Shown here: piece by piece, positions 25,170 through 34,029 of the stretch | Layout: each line of letters opens with the position of its first letter | How positions within the stretch are numbered: position 1 is the first letter of the stretch | NCBI GenBank assembly: GCA_900769445.1 | Contig: CAAGGR010000040.1 | Span: 1 to 64,000 of the forward strand | Length of the DNA stretch: 64,000 nucleotides | Source: an uncultured Alistipes sp. | GTDB lineage: Bacteria; Bacteroidota; Bacteroidia; Bacteroidales; Rikenellaceae | Direction: 5' to 3' | Notes under the pieces: model-generated | What the model saw: the letters and a program-made list of their open reading frames with translations, nothing else | Told to the model about the DNA's origin: nothing | The model's database searches: none | Program-made: the position numbers and the translations under genes

Positions 25170-26900
25170 ATGAAGAAATTTTTACTTTTTTTAGGCGTAG
25201 CTCTTGCCACCACACTCAGTGTTAGCGAGGCATCGGCACAGATTAAGATTGGCGAGAATGGTGGCCAGGTATCTGTAGCCTTGGAGAGCAATAGCAGCTA
25301 CTACAACACAGATGCTACGCTTGAGAGCATTGGTCTTGATACACCAGCCAAACGTAAATTTGGCGACTACGGTTCTAACAACTACTTGAAGGTCGACTAT
25401 AACCTCGATAGATTCTCTGCAGGCGCTCAGTTAGATGGCTATTTCCCAGCACTCTACGGTTACGCTATCTACGACTACCTAAGAGACAATAAGAGAGCTG
25501 ATAGTGGTAATGCCACATTCCTAAGCCTCTACACACAGTGGGAGGCACAGAATTGGGGTGTACGCCTTGGCGATATCTATGATCAGTTCGGTAACGGACT
25601 TATCTTCCGCTCATACGAGGATCGCGCTTTGGCATTCAACAACTCATTGCTTGGCGCACGTGCCTACTACAACCTTAACGATGCTGTAACATTGAAGGCT
25701 GTAGCGGGTAAGCCACGCCTCTATAACGAGCGTTCAGAGAACTGGGTCTATGGTGCTGACCTATCACTATCTCTATCTGAGGTATTGGGTTGGAGCAACA
25801 GCATCCTATCTTTGGAGGGTAGCTACGTAGGTCGTTACGATAGCGAGTTGGGCGACCTTGCATTTCTTGACATCAAGGAGCAAACCCTTAATATGGTCTC
25901 TGGTCGTCTTAACTTCGAGCGTTCGGGCTTTACCTTCCGTGGTGAGTATGCCCAGAAGTTAAACGAGGATTTATACAACCCCGTGAAAGCTCCAGCTAAG
26001 GGTAATGTTATCTTCCTTGACTTTGGTTACAACTACAAGCGTTTCTCAGCATCGGCAAGTTTCCGCCGTATGGAGAATATGACAACAACTATTGATAACC
26101 GCCTTGAGGCTATTGGTGGTGGTAATGCAATGAGCTACATTCCATTGCTTACACGCCAGCACACATACTCATTGGCAAACCTCAACCCATATCAAGGTGC
26201 AAGCGTCTTCACTGGTGGCGAGATTGGTGGTCAGATTGACTTGTATTACTCATTGCGTAATCCAAAAGTTCGTGGCAAATACTGGAACTTCCATGCAAAC
26301 CTATCGATATTCAATACAATGGATCATAAGGATATTTATGATAGTAATATCGAAGGTCGCAATGTATGGCGCGACTTCAATTTCGATATTGAGCGTCAGT
26401 GGAACAAGAAACTCAAGACCACATTCTTGTACTCATATCAGCGTTGGGATCAAGCTATAAACAAGGACGATGCAGCTGAAGCACACTACTGCACATCACA
26501 TATCTTTGTAGGTGATGTAACATACAAGTTCAACAAGAAACACTCAGTTCGTGTTGAGGCACAGTACCTCTCATCTAACGAGTACGAGGGCGACTGGGTA
26601 GCAGGTACTATTGAGTACAACTTCGCCCCTAAGTTTAGCATCTACGCAAGTGATATGTGGAACTGCGAGCCTATGCGCGATGGTATTTATGGCAACTACT
26701 ACATCACAAATCCGTTGACAGGCGCAGGTGATAACTACCTATTGCACTACTACCAGGTCGGTGCAAGCTACACACACAATAGCCTCCGCGTACAGCTATC
26801 ATACGGCCGTAACCGCGCAGGTTATGTATGCTCAGGTGGTGTATGTCGCTTCCAGCCAGCATTTACTGGTGGTAACTTGGCTGTAACACTATCATTCTAA
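25170..26900 (+). CDS. DUF6029-like outer-membrane barrel protein
   Basis: 576 residues from ATG 25170 (MKKFLLFLGVALATTLSVSEASA is a signal peptide). The body is a succession of amphipathic aromatic strands (for example YNYKRFSASASFRRM and TTFLYSYQRWDQA) ending in LAVTLSF, a terminal Phe as in outer-membrane barrels. It resembles the Bacteroidota DUF6029 family by memory, with unknown function. A C-terminal cysteine pair, CSGGVC, is unusual for a barrel and fits the redox context. The Omp28-type lipoprotein gene follows after 31 nt. Confidence 0.7.
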   Translation: MKKFLLFLGVALATTLSVSEASAQIKIGENGGQVSVALESNSSYYNTDATLESIGLDTPAKRKFGDYGSNNYLKVDYNLDRFSAGAQLDGYFPALYGYAIYDYLRDNKRADSGNATFLSLYTQWEAQNWGVRLGDIYDQFGNGLIFRSYEDRALAFNNSLLGARAYYNLNDAVTLKAVAGKPRLYNERSENWVYGADLSLSLSEVLGWSNSILSLEGSYVGRYDSELGDLAFLDIKEQTLNMVSGRLNFERSGFTFRGEYAQKLNEDLYNPVKAPAKGNVIFLDFGYNYKRFSASASFRRMENMTTTIDNRLEAIGGGNAMSYIPLLTRQHTYSLANLNPYQGASVFTGGEIGGQIDLYYSLRNPKVRGKYWNFHANLSIFNTMDHKDIYDSNIEGRNVWRDFNFDIERQWNKKLKTTFLYSYQRWDQAINKDDAAEAHYCTSHIFVGDVTYKFNKKHSVRVEAQYLSSNEYEGDWVAGTIEYNFAPKFSIYASDMWNCEPMRDGIYGNYYITNPLTGAGDNYLLHYYQVGASYTHNSLRVQLSYGRNRAGYVCSGGVCRFQPAFTGGNLAVTLSF

Positions 26901-26931
26901 TTCGAAACAATATTAATTTGAGCTATAAGTT

Positions 26932-28038
26932 ATGAAACTAACAAAGTATTTTGCATTTGCCCTTGCAATAATCTCATTTGTGGCATGTGGCGGCGATACA
27001 GATGGAGATGGAAAAGATACAGCAAACAGTGCTACTCTTACAGCCAGCAACAACTCTGTAACAGTCAACACTCCTGTCTATTTTACCATTACTGCGACAG
27101 ATGGCACAGACCTTACTGCCGAGGCTATTATCTTTAATAAGAGTAACGACTATGAGGTTGTTTCAAACCCATTTACCCCAACTAAGGATGGCGAGTATAT
27201 CTTCTTTGCATCTGCGGGTAGTAAGATAATTACCAATTCCCTTACTATAAACGTTGTGCCAACTATCCCAGAGTTGCCTACTGACCCACAGCCAGATAAC
27301 ACCTCTTTCCACCACCGCATCTTGCTCGTTGACCACACTGGTAACACTTGTGGCAACTGTCCAAAGATGATGCTTGTATTGAAGCAAGTAGCTGAGAAAG
27401 AGGCTGCAGAGGGTGAGGTTAGCTACCACGATAAGTATTACGAGGCTATGGCACACTCATACAATAATCAGGATCCTGCTTACTCTCAGACTGCGGGTTT
27501 TGTATCAACACACTATGGAGTAAATGCATACCCTAATCTCACATATAACTTCTATCATTCAGCCACATCATCATATGTCTATGACCACATCTTGAATCAG
27601 ATTGATGCTTTGTGGAAGGCTGATGGTGCAGATGTAGGTATTGCAGCATCATCAACCGTAGCAAACTCTTGCGTAGTTGTTAATACCGAGATTAAGGTAG
27701 CCACAGAGAATGAGTACCACATAACAGCATGGTTATTGGAGGATAATATCTACGCCAAGCAGACAGGCGCTAAGGAGGAGTGGATGAATAACCACAACAA
27801 CGCTATTCGTCAGCGCATTGCTTCAGATGATATTACAGGTGCTAACCTCGGTACAATCGCTGCTGGCACAACAAAAACTACCGCTCTTACCCTCCGCATC
27901 GACACTGATAAGTGGAATCGCGAGAACTTCAAGGTGCTTGTTATCGTAAGCGCTAAGAATAGCAAGGGTAAGTTCGATGTAGCAAATGTTGCTCTATGCC
28001 CTGCAAATGGCAGCGTTACCTACGATTATAATAAGTAA
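26932..28038 (+). CDS. Omp28-type lipoprotein with CGNCP thioredoxin-like motif (first of two)
   Basis: 368 residues. MKLTKYFAFALAIISFVAC is a lipoprotein signal peptide. An N-terminal Ig-like region (about 35-115) is followed by a thioredoxin-like domain starting VDHTGNTCGNCP (C140, C143). The later text (YHITAWLLEDNIY and VVNTEI) matches the Omp28-related family. Possibly a surface- or periplasm-facing thiol protein. It is a paralogue of the next gene, with matching signal peptides, the same layout and the same DHTG-CGNCP motif. Confidence 0.8.
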   Translation: MKLTKYFAFALAIISFVACGGDTDGDGKDTANSATLTASNNSVTVNTPVYFTITATDGTDLTAEAIIFNKSNDYEVVSNPFTPTKDGEYIFFASAGSKIITNSLTINVVPTIPELPTDPQPDNTSFHHRILLVDHTGNTCGNCPKMMLVLKQVAEKEAAEGEVSYHDKYYEAMAHSYNNQDPAYSQTAGFVSTHYGVNAYPNLTYNFYHSATSSYVYDHILNQIDALWKADGADVGIAASSTVANSCVVVNTEIKVATENEYHITAWLLEDNIYAKQTGAKEEWMNNHNNAIRQRIASDDITGANLGTIAAGTTKTTALTLRIDTDKWNRENFKVLVIVSAKNSKGKFDVANVALCPANGSVTYDYNK

Positions 28039-28078
28039 TTATAGATAATTTATATAACTAATTAAAACCGTTAAAACT

Positions 28079-29206
28079 ATGAAACTTACAAAATTCTTTG
28101 CATTGGCAATTGCTGCTCTTGCGTTTGTTGGTTGTGGTAACGACTCAAACACAACAGTAGATGCGAATGGCGGCATCACACTAAAGGCAAACAAGACCGC
28201 TCTTACCATTGGCGATACTGTTACCTTCTCTGTTTTTGATAGTGCAGGACAGAATGTAACTTCAATCTCACAGATCTACGATCCAGATTTCGCAGAGTTG
28301 ACAAACAAGAAGTACACAGCTACAGAGACTGGTAACTTTGAGTTCTTTGCAACTTGCGGCAGCGAGACATCTAATACACTTGTTATTAAAGTATTGGCCT
28401 CAATGCCAACAGCTCCAGAGGATCCAGAGCCAAATAACTTCGCATTTAACCACCGCGCAGTACTTATTGACCACACAGGCTTGGCTTGTGGTAACTGTCC
28501 TCTAATGATGGACAACCTTCACACTTATGGTGAAACTGCTATGGCTAAGCACTACAACGAGGTTACATGTCATGGTGGTTACTACGCTGCACAGTTCAGC
28601 GACCCAGCATACAGCTCTACAGCATACTACCTTGACTACCATCAGAGTACCCACTTTGGCCTATTCACTGGTTACCCAGGACTTGTTCTAAACTTTAGAG
28701 GTACCAATGTAGGTAACAGAGCCTACAACCTCTTCAAGAATGACCTTGACGCAGCTCTTAATAGCTACATTAAAAAGGATGGTGCAGATGTAGGTATCGC
28801 ATTGACTGTTGAGGGTGATGAGGATAATATTCTTTGCGCTGTTAAGGTTAAGTCTGCTGTTACACAGAAATACTGGATCACAGCATGGTTGCTTGAGAGC
28901 GGTATCTATAGCCCAAATCAGGCTGGTGCAAAAACAGATTTACACAGGTTCTACAACTATGCTATTCGCAACTCTTCAGAGGAGTTGACCAAGACTGCCA
29001 TTGCAGGTTTGGAGATTGGCGAGATTGCAGAGGGCGAGAGCTACGACTACGCATGTAATATCGAGGTTACATCTAACAGCTGGGATTGGAGAAATATGGG
29101 TGTTATCGTAATTGTTAGCGCTATCGACAGCAAGGGTCGTACAGAGGTTGTTAACTCTGCATACTGCCCTGTTGGTGAGTCTAAGACTTTTGAGTACGTA
29201 GAGTAG
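28079..29206 (+). CDS. Omp28-type lipoprotein with CGNCP thioredoxin-like motif (second of two)
   Basis: 375 residues. MKLTKFFALAIAALAFVGC is a lipoprotein signal peptide, very close to the upstream paralogue. The Ig-like segment (TLTI-type, about 35-110) leads into IDHTGLACGNCP (C137, C140). YWITAWLLESGIYSP aligns with the upstream copy, but the middle sections are well diverged, so the duplication is old. The gene is last in the unit and is followed by a terminator at 29231-29267. Confidence 0.8.
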   Translation: MKLTKFFALAIAALAFVGCGNDSNTTVDANGGITLKANKTALTIGDTVTFSVFDSAGQNVTSISQIYDPDFAELTNKKYTATETGNFEFFATCGSETSNTLVIKVLASMPTAPEDPEPNNFAFNHRAVLIDHTGLACGNCPLMMDNLHTYGETAMAKHYNEVTCHGGYYAAQFSDPAYSSTAYYLDYHQSTHFGLFTGYPGLVLNFRGTNVGNRAYNLFKNDLDAALNSYIKKDGADVGIALTVEGDEDNILCAVKVKSAVTQKYWITAWLLESGIYSPNQAGAKTDLHRFYNYAIRNSSEELTKTAIAGLEIGEIAEGESYDYACNIEVTSNSWDWRNMGVIVIVSAIDSKGRTEVVNSAYCPVGESKTFEYVE

Positions 29207-29230
29207 AGTATTCACTCCCTCATATGATTA

Positions 29231-29270
29231 GGGCTGACTAAATTACTTTTTAGTCAGCCCCTTCTTTTTT
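29231..29270 (+). terminator. Terminator of the TlpA/Omp28 unit
   Basis: GGGCTGACTAAA (29231-29242) pairs perfectly with TTTAGTCAGCCC (29249-29260), followed by CTTCTTTTTT. Confidence 0.9.
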
Positions 29271-29302
29271 ATGCTTTCACACCATTTTGTAAAAATTTTT
29301 AT

Positions 29303-29310
29303 TAACTTTG
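29303..29310 (+). promoter_or_regulatory. -7 box before the aspartate kinase gene
   Basis: TAACTTTG matches TAnnTTTG, 29 nt upstream of ATG 29340. There is no TTTG at the usual distance, so the call is tentative. Confidence 0.4.
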
Positions 29311-29339
29311 TGGATGATAACGCAAGAAAACATATCATT

Positions 29340-30593
29340 ATGAAAGTATATAAGTTTGGTGGCGCATCGGTTAAAGATGCCGCAGGAGTGAGAAACCTAT
29401 TAAATATCGTTAGTGGCGAGAGCGACCTTTTTATCATCGTCTCTGCAATGGGCAAGACAACAAATGCCCTCGAGGGAGTATTTGAGGCGATGCAGCATGG
29501 CAACGAAACCCTCGCAATGGAGCGTATCGACGCAAGCTACGCCTACCATCGTGGCATCATAGATGACCTTCTTGGTGCAGATATCACCATCGAGCAGGTA
29601 GACCTACTCTTCCAACAGCTACGCAACACCGTGCGCAACACCATATATCGCCCTTCGGATGCCGAGCTATGGTACGACACCATCGTAGCCTTTGGCGAGC
29701 TTTTATCTACAACCATCGTCTCTAACTTCCTCAATGGTCATGGAGTGCCAAATCGTTGGATAGATATGCGCCACGCCTTCCTAACCGAGCAGCGACATAA
29801 GGATGCAAACGTAAACCTCGAGGCTACAGCCGTACGCCTAAAGCGCGAGATGGCAAATAGCGATGTCAATGTCTTCGTGGGTCAGGGCTTCATCGGTGGC
29901 GCACCCGACGGCACCACCACAACCTTAGGTCGCGAAGGCTCGGACTACTCAGCCGCTATCGTGGCAAATGCCCTCGATGCCGAGTCTATGAGCGTATGGA
30001 AGGATGTGGATGGCATCCTAAATGCCGACCCTAAGATATTCCCAGATGCCAAGAAGCTCGATCGCCTAAACTATATGGATACTATCGAGATGGCATATAG
30101 CGGTGCGCAGATTATCCACCCAAAGACCATCAAGCCATTGCAGCAGAAGAACATCCCGCTCTACGTGCGACCATTTGGCAACAAGAGCGCTGCAGGCTCA
30201 GTAATCACAGGCGATGTGGAGCGCGTATACGAGCCTATAATGATTCAAAAGAGCAACCAGGTGCTTCTAAAGCTCCACTCTCGCGACCTTTCGTTTGTGC
30301 TTGAGGAGAAGTTCGCAAAGGTATTTACAACCTTCGACAGCCACCGCATACGCACCAACCTCGTGCATAACTCCGCTGTGAACCTCTATATGGCTGTTGA
30401 TGCCTCATGGCATATCGACGATGCTATATCGGAACTTCAGGCCGAGGGCTTCGATATCGAGAAACGCGAAGATGTAGAGCTTGTAACCATACGCTACTAC
30501 AACGATGACCTATACCACCGCTACGCCTTCGACGAGCGCATCATCATCAAGCAGACTACCCCACACTCACTCCGCTTTGTACGCAGCAAGTAA
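29340..30593 (+). CDS. Aspartate kinase
   Basis: 417 residues from ATG 29340 (MKVYKFGGASVKD holds the kinase KFGG motif); longer upstream reading is non-conserved. FVGQGFIGGAPDGTTTTLGREGSDYSAA without internal stops and MSVWKDVDGILNADP are typical of the amino-acid kinase fold. A C-terminal ACT-type region (about 300-417) is degenerate but present, so feedback control by Lys or Thr is possible. It makes aspartyl phosphate, the substrate of Asd (5694). There is no fused homoserine dehydrogenase. The gene ends at a bidirectional terminator facing the MATE gene. Confidence 0.9.
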   Translation: MKVYKFGGASVKDAAGVRNLLNIVSGESDLFIIVSAMGKTTNALEGVFEAMQHGNETLAMERIDASYAYHRGIIDDLLGADITIEQVDLLFQQLRNTVRNTIYRPSDAELWYDTIVAFGELLSTTIVSNFLNGHGVPNRWIDMRHAFLTEQRHKDANVNLEATAVRLKREMANSDVNVFVGQGFIGGAPDGTTTTLGREGSDYSAAIVANALDAESMSVWKDVDGILNADPKIFPDAKKLDRLNYMDTIEMAYSGAQIIHPKTIKPLQQKNIPLYVRPFGNKSAAGSVITGDVERVYEPIMIQKSNQVLLKLHSRDLSFVLEEKFAKVFTTFDSHRIRTNLVHNSAVNLYMAVDASWHIDDAISELQAEGFDIEKREDVELVTIRYYNDDLYHRYAFDERIIIKQTTPHSLRFVRSK

Positions 30594-30616
30594 TAGGGGG
30601 CTGCAACATCAAACAA

Positions 30617-30650
30617 AATAGGGATTATCTTTACGGATAATCCCTATTCT
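30617..30650. terminator. Bidirectional terminator between aspartate kinase and MATE genes
   Basis: AATAGGGATTATC (30617-30629) and GATAATCCCTATT (30636-30648) form a perfect 13-bp stem between convergent genes. Confidence 0.85.
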
Positions 30651-30670
30651 TATATCTATATCTGAATGAG

Positions 30671-32122
30671 CTACCTTGCAAAGTGGCGCTCATGCTCCAT
30701 CTTATTGAGCTTACGAATCTGGAAGAAGAGCAATGTACCAGCTACAAGCACCGATGCGGTATCGGCAAGTGGCATAGATACCCAAGCACCCATAGCGCCA
30801 TACTTTGGCGAGAGGGTCAACAATAATGGCAACAAGAAGAGTAGCTGACGTGTTGTCGATAGGAACATCGCCAATGGAGCGCGTCCGATATACTGGAAGA
30901 AACCACCAGCAACAACCTGGAAACCCACAAGTGGGAAGACCATCATCGCCACACCCAAGCCCTGAGCTACAACCTTAACCATAGCCTGGTCTACAACGCC
31001 ATTGCTTGTGTCAACAAAGGCCGCCGCAACCTGATCTGGGAAGAAGAAACCTACAATAAAGGCAATCGTCGTAACGCACGACGCACAGATAATGGTATAC
31101 TTCAAGGTCTTAACCACACGACCATACTGCTTAGCGCCGTAGTTGTAACCCACAATAGGCTGCATACCCTGATTAAAGCCATTGGCAACCATAATAAAGA
31201 GCAACAACACACGGTTCATAATACCGTAAGCACCAACATATACATCGCCAACGCTACCATCAAATGCCGCCACCTGCACAACATCATAGGCTCCCGTACC
31301 ACCATACTTTAGCAGTGCGGTATTCATAAAACGTGTTACGAACGAGGCACAGACATTAAGCAGGAATGGTGCCATACCGATAGAGATGATATTCTGCACG
31401 ATGCTACGCTTAAAGCGGAAGCTACGACGGTTGAAGTGTATAAAGTTCTCCTTCGATGTATAGTGCTTTAGCAGCACCACGAGCGAGACACTCTGCGCGA
31501 TGACCGTAGCAATAGCCGAGCCCTCTACACCCATACCAAGACCGAAGATAAACAGCGGATTAAGGATAGCACACAGCGCAATAGAGAGCAACATTATAAA
31601 CATCGCCTTACGTGGGTAACCAGAAGCACGGAGCTGTTCGTTAAGACCCAAATATAGGTGCGTAATGATATTACCAAACATAATGATACGCATAAACCTA
31701 CGCGCATAGCCCAAGGTCTCCTCGCTCGCCTCACCACCAGAAAAGAAGAGCAATATAGGGTCGAGGAAGAAGAGGAATATCAACATAATGCTTATACCAA
31801 GCACCAAGTTAAGCAGCACTGCATTACCCAATATATCCTCCGCAGCGCGCTTATTACCCTCGCCCAGACGTATTGAGATACGCGATGCAGCACCTACACC
31901 AACCATAGCACCGAAAGCCGATGCAATGTTCATAATAGGCAACGTAATCGCCATACCCGAAATCGCAGCACCACCAACACCATGACCGATAAAGACACTG
32001 TCAATGATGTGATACAACGACGACGATGCCATAGCGATAATGGCTGGAATCGAGTACTTGGCAAGGAGCTTGCCTAACGAATCTGTACCAAGAGATATAG
32101 TATTATTCTGTGCCGATGCCAT
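30671..32122 (-). CDS. MATE family efflux transporter
   Basis: 483 residues with about 12 hydrophobic segments in two similar halves, the MATE pattern. Near the N terminus SIPAIIAMASSSLYHIIDSVFIG, and in the second half GFNQGMQPIVGYNYGAKQYGR, are family signatures. An inner-membrane cation/drug antiporter; substrate unknown. A -7 box (TACCTTTG on the minus strand, 32150-32157) gives a roughly 20-nt leader, so it may be transcribed apart from the upstream PPTase gene, which ends 41 nt before it. Confidence 0.9.
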   Translation of the reverse strand: MASAQNNTISLGTDSLGKLLAKYSIPAIIAMASSSLYHIIDSVFIGHGVGGAAISGMAITLPIMNIASAFGAMVGVGAASRISIRLGEGNKRAAEDILGNAVLLNLVLGISIMLIFLFFLDPILLFFSGGEASEETLGYARRFMRIIMFGNIITHLYLGLNEQLRASGYPRKAMFIMLLSIALCAILNPLFIFGLGMGVEGSAIATVIAQSVSLVVLLKHYTSKENFIHFNRRSFRFKRSIVQNIISIGMAPFLLNVCASFVTRFMNTALLKYGGTGAYDVVQVAAFDGSVGDVYVGAYGIMNRVLLLFIMVANGFNQGMQPIVGYNYGAKQYGRVVKTLKYTIICASCVTTIAFIVGFFFPDQVAAAFVDTSNGVVDQAMVKVVAQGLGVAMMVFPLVGFQVVAGGFFQYIGRAPLAMFLSTTRQLLFLLPLLLTLSPKYGAMGAWVSMPLADTASVLVAGTLLFFQIRKLNKMEHERHFAR

Positions 32123-32149
32123 CTTTTTTCTAAATTATTTTTCGACCCG

Positions 32150-32157
32150 CAAAGGTA
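32150..32157 (-). promoter_or_regulatory. -7 box of the MATE gene
   Basis: TACCTTTG on the minus strand, 28 nt upstream of the start codon. The -33 position has no clear match and lies inside the PPTase gene. Confidence 0.45.
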
Positions 32158-32163
32158 GTAAAT

Positions 32164-32739
32164 CTATCTATATGTTGCTACCGCAACCACAATATCATCA
32201 TCGTAAAGCGATATTTGCACCAAAGCCTGAGCCATATCCACCATACCGCCACATATAGTCATACTCTCACTATCAAAGCTATCCACTCGAAGTTCGCCCC
32301 TAAGCTCCACACCACGACGACCATAGAGCTTATACATCGCCTCCTTAGCACACCATACAAAACAAGCCCAGCGCTTATCATCCGACAGAGCAATCTCCGC
32401 CTCTGTCATATATCGCGGTGCTACCCGATCAAAATCACGGCTGAGGCTCTCTATATCAACGCCTACGGGCTTATCAGCAATCGCTACAGCGACACTCTCG
32501 CCACCGTGTGCAACACTAATCCAACGACCTTCGACATCGACCCGAGGAGCGCCAACATCGTTGTAGTCGATATGGACTCCTATCCCCAACTCTCTACGCA
32601 CGATACGTCGCCATGCAAGATGCTCCCTACGACGCTTCTCATTCTGAAAGCGCATCGCAGAGGCCACATCCTCCGCCGCGATAAGTGCATCGCAACAGAG
32701 ATATACCTTAGGCAACGCCTCGACAAAGAGATTAACCAT
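32164..32739 (-). CDS. 4'-phosphopantetheinyl transferase superfamily protein
   Basis: 191 residues. GVDIESLSRDFDRV supplies the magnesium-binding Asp/Glu and WCAKEAMYKLYG the second signature (W-x-x-KE-A-x-x-K). Sfp-type, somewhat short. It converts apo-carrier proteins to holo form using CoA. It overlaps the end of the GldE-like gene by 8 nt, so it is translationally coupled and is last in the ftsQAZ-gldE run. Confidence 0.88.
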   Translation of the reverse strand: MVNLFVEALPKVYLCCDALIAAEDVASAMRFQNEKRRREHLAWRRIVRRELGIGVHIDYNDVGAPRVDVEGRWISVAHGGESVAVAIADKPVGVDIESLSRDFDRVAPRYMTEAEIALSDDKRWACFVWCAKEAMYKLYGRRGVELRGELRVDSFDSESMTICGGMVDMAQALVQISLYDDDIVVAVATYR

Positions 32740-34018
32740 CTACCTCGACCTTGATTTTATCTACACGGCGACCCTCCATCGTAGCAATGAAGAATTTCAC
32801 ACCGTGCGATTGCAACTCATCACCACGACGTGGCAAATCGCGCTTAAGCTCCATCATAAGACCTGCAAGGGTCTCTGCATGTCCCTCAACATCAGCAAAG
32901 GCATCCTCGTCGTAGCCAATAGCCCTTACAAACTCGCCAATATGTATCTTAGCATCAAAGATATAGGTGCGCTCGCCAATCTTCTCATAGAGCAACTCTT
33001 CGTCATCGTCGCTCTCATCGGTAATTTCGCCTACGACCTCCTCAAGAATATCCTCCAACGAGATAAGACCCTGCGTAGCTCCATACTCATCTACCACGAT
33101 GGCGATATGAATCTTCTTCTTTTGAAACTTCTTCAGAAGGTCATCAATCATCATATGCTCATGCACAAAGTATGGTTTGCGCAACAATTTCTGCCACTCG
33201 AAGTCCGAGGACTCGCCAATATATGGAAGCAAATCCTTGACATACAACACGCCACGCACATCATCCAAGTCGTCGCCATAGACCGGAATGCGCGAATAGC
33301 CAGTCTCAACAATAACCTTGCGCACCTCATCATAGGTTGTATCATACTCCAGACCCGTGATATCGACGCGCGAATGCATAATCTCCACCACCTCGGTCTG
33401 ACCAAATGCCACGATGCCCGACAACATCTTCTGCTCCTCCTCCGAGCCAGTCTCGGTAAGGTCAACAGCATCGGCTAGCTCCTCAATCGAGATTTCTGTA
33501 TTACGCGTTGCAAGACGACTTACGCGGCTCGACGTGCGCATAAGGATAAACGCCAACGGATAGACCAACCAACGTAGAAGCTTGAGTGGCAACGATATCA
33601 ACGTACTCATCCTCACTGGGTTAGTCTGCGAAAAGACCTTTGGCATAATCTCGCCAAAGAGCAATAACAAAAATGTGATGACAACGGTGTTAAAGACAAA
33701 CTCCCAAACACCGCTAAAGGTAAATATCTCGCCCACAAGCTGCGTTACAACGATAACCAAACAGATATTCACCATATTGTTTGTTACAAGTATCGTGGCA
33801 AGCAACCTATCACGATTCGACAATAGGTCAAGCACACGCTTGGCAGCAATATCGCTTCGCGACTCCAACTCCTCGAGGTCTGAGCGCGTGAGCGAGAAGA
33901 ATGCCACCTCCGAACCTGATGCCATCGCCGAGAGTAAGAGTAGCACAATAGCCATAATGCCAAAGAGAATGACATTAGCGATGGAGAAACTCTCGTTTAT
34001 AATTATTGCAGCATCCAT
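32732..34018 (-). CDS. GldE-like CNNM/CBS-domain membrane protein
   Basis: 428 residues. An N-terminal CNNM (DUF21) domain with about four membrane segments is followed by two CBS domains (EVVEIMHSRVDITG; IAIVVDEYGATQGLISLEDILEEVVGEI begins the second, near 300-330) and a C-terminal CorC/HlyC-associated domain. In gliding Bacteroidota GldE supports motility and type IX secretion. Here gldD is absent next to it, and the same family may act in magnesium or cobalt handling, so the gliding name shows homology only. It lies 11 nt downstream of ftsZ. Confidence 0.85.
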   Translation of the reverse strand: MDAAIIINESFSIANVILFGIMAIVLLLLSAMASGSEVAFFSLTRSDLEELESRSDIAAKRVLDLLSNRDRLLATILVTNNMVNICLVIVVTQLVGEIFTFSGVWEFVFNTVVITFLLLLFGEIMPKVFSQTNPVRMSTLISLPLKLLRWLVYPLAFILMRTSSRVSRLATRNTEISIEELADAVDLTETGSEEEQKMLSGIVAFGQTEVVEIMHSRVDITGLEYDTTYDEVRKVIVETGYSRIPVYGDDLDDVRGVLYVKDLLPYIGESSDFEWQKLLRKPYFVHEHMMIDDLLKKFQKKKIHIAIVVDEYGATQGLISLEDILEEVVGEITDESDDDEELLYEKIGERTYIFDAKIHIGEFVRAIGYDEDAFADVEGHAETLAGLMMELKRDLPRRGDELQSHGVKFFIATMEGRRVDKIKVEVDG

Positions 34019-34029
34019 TCCTTAACCAT

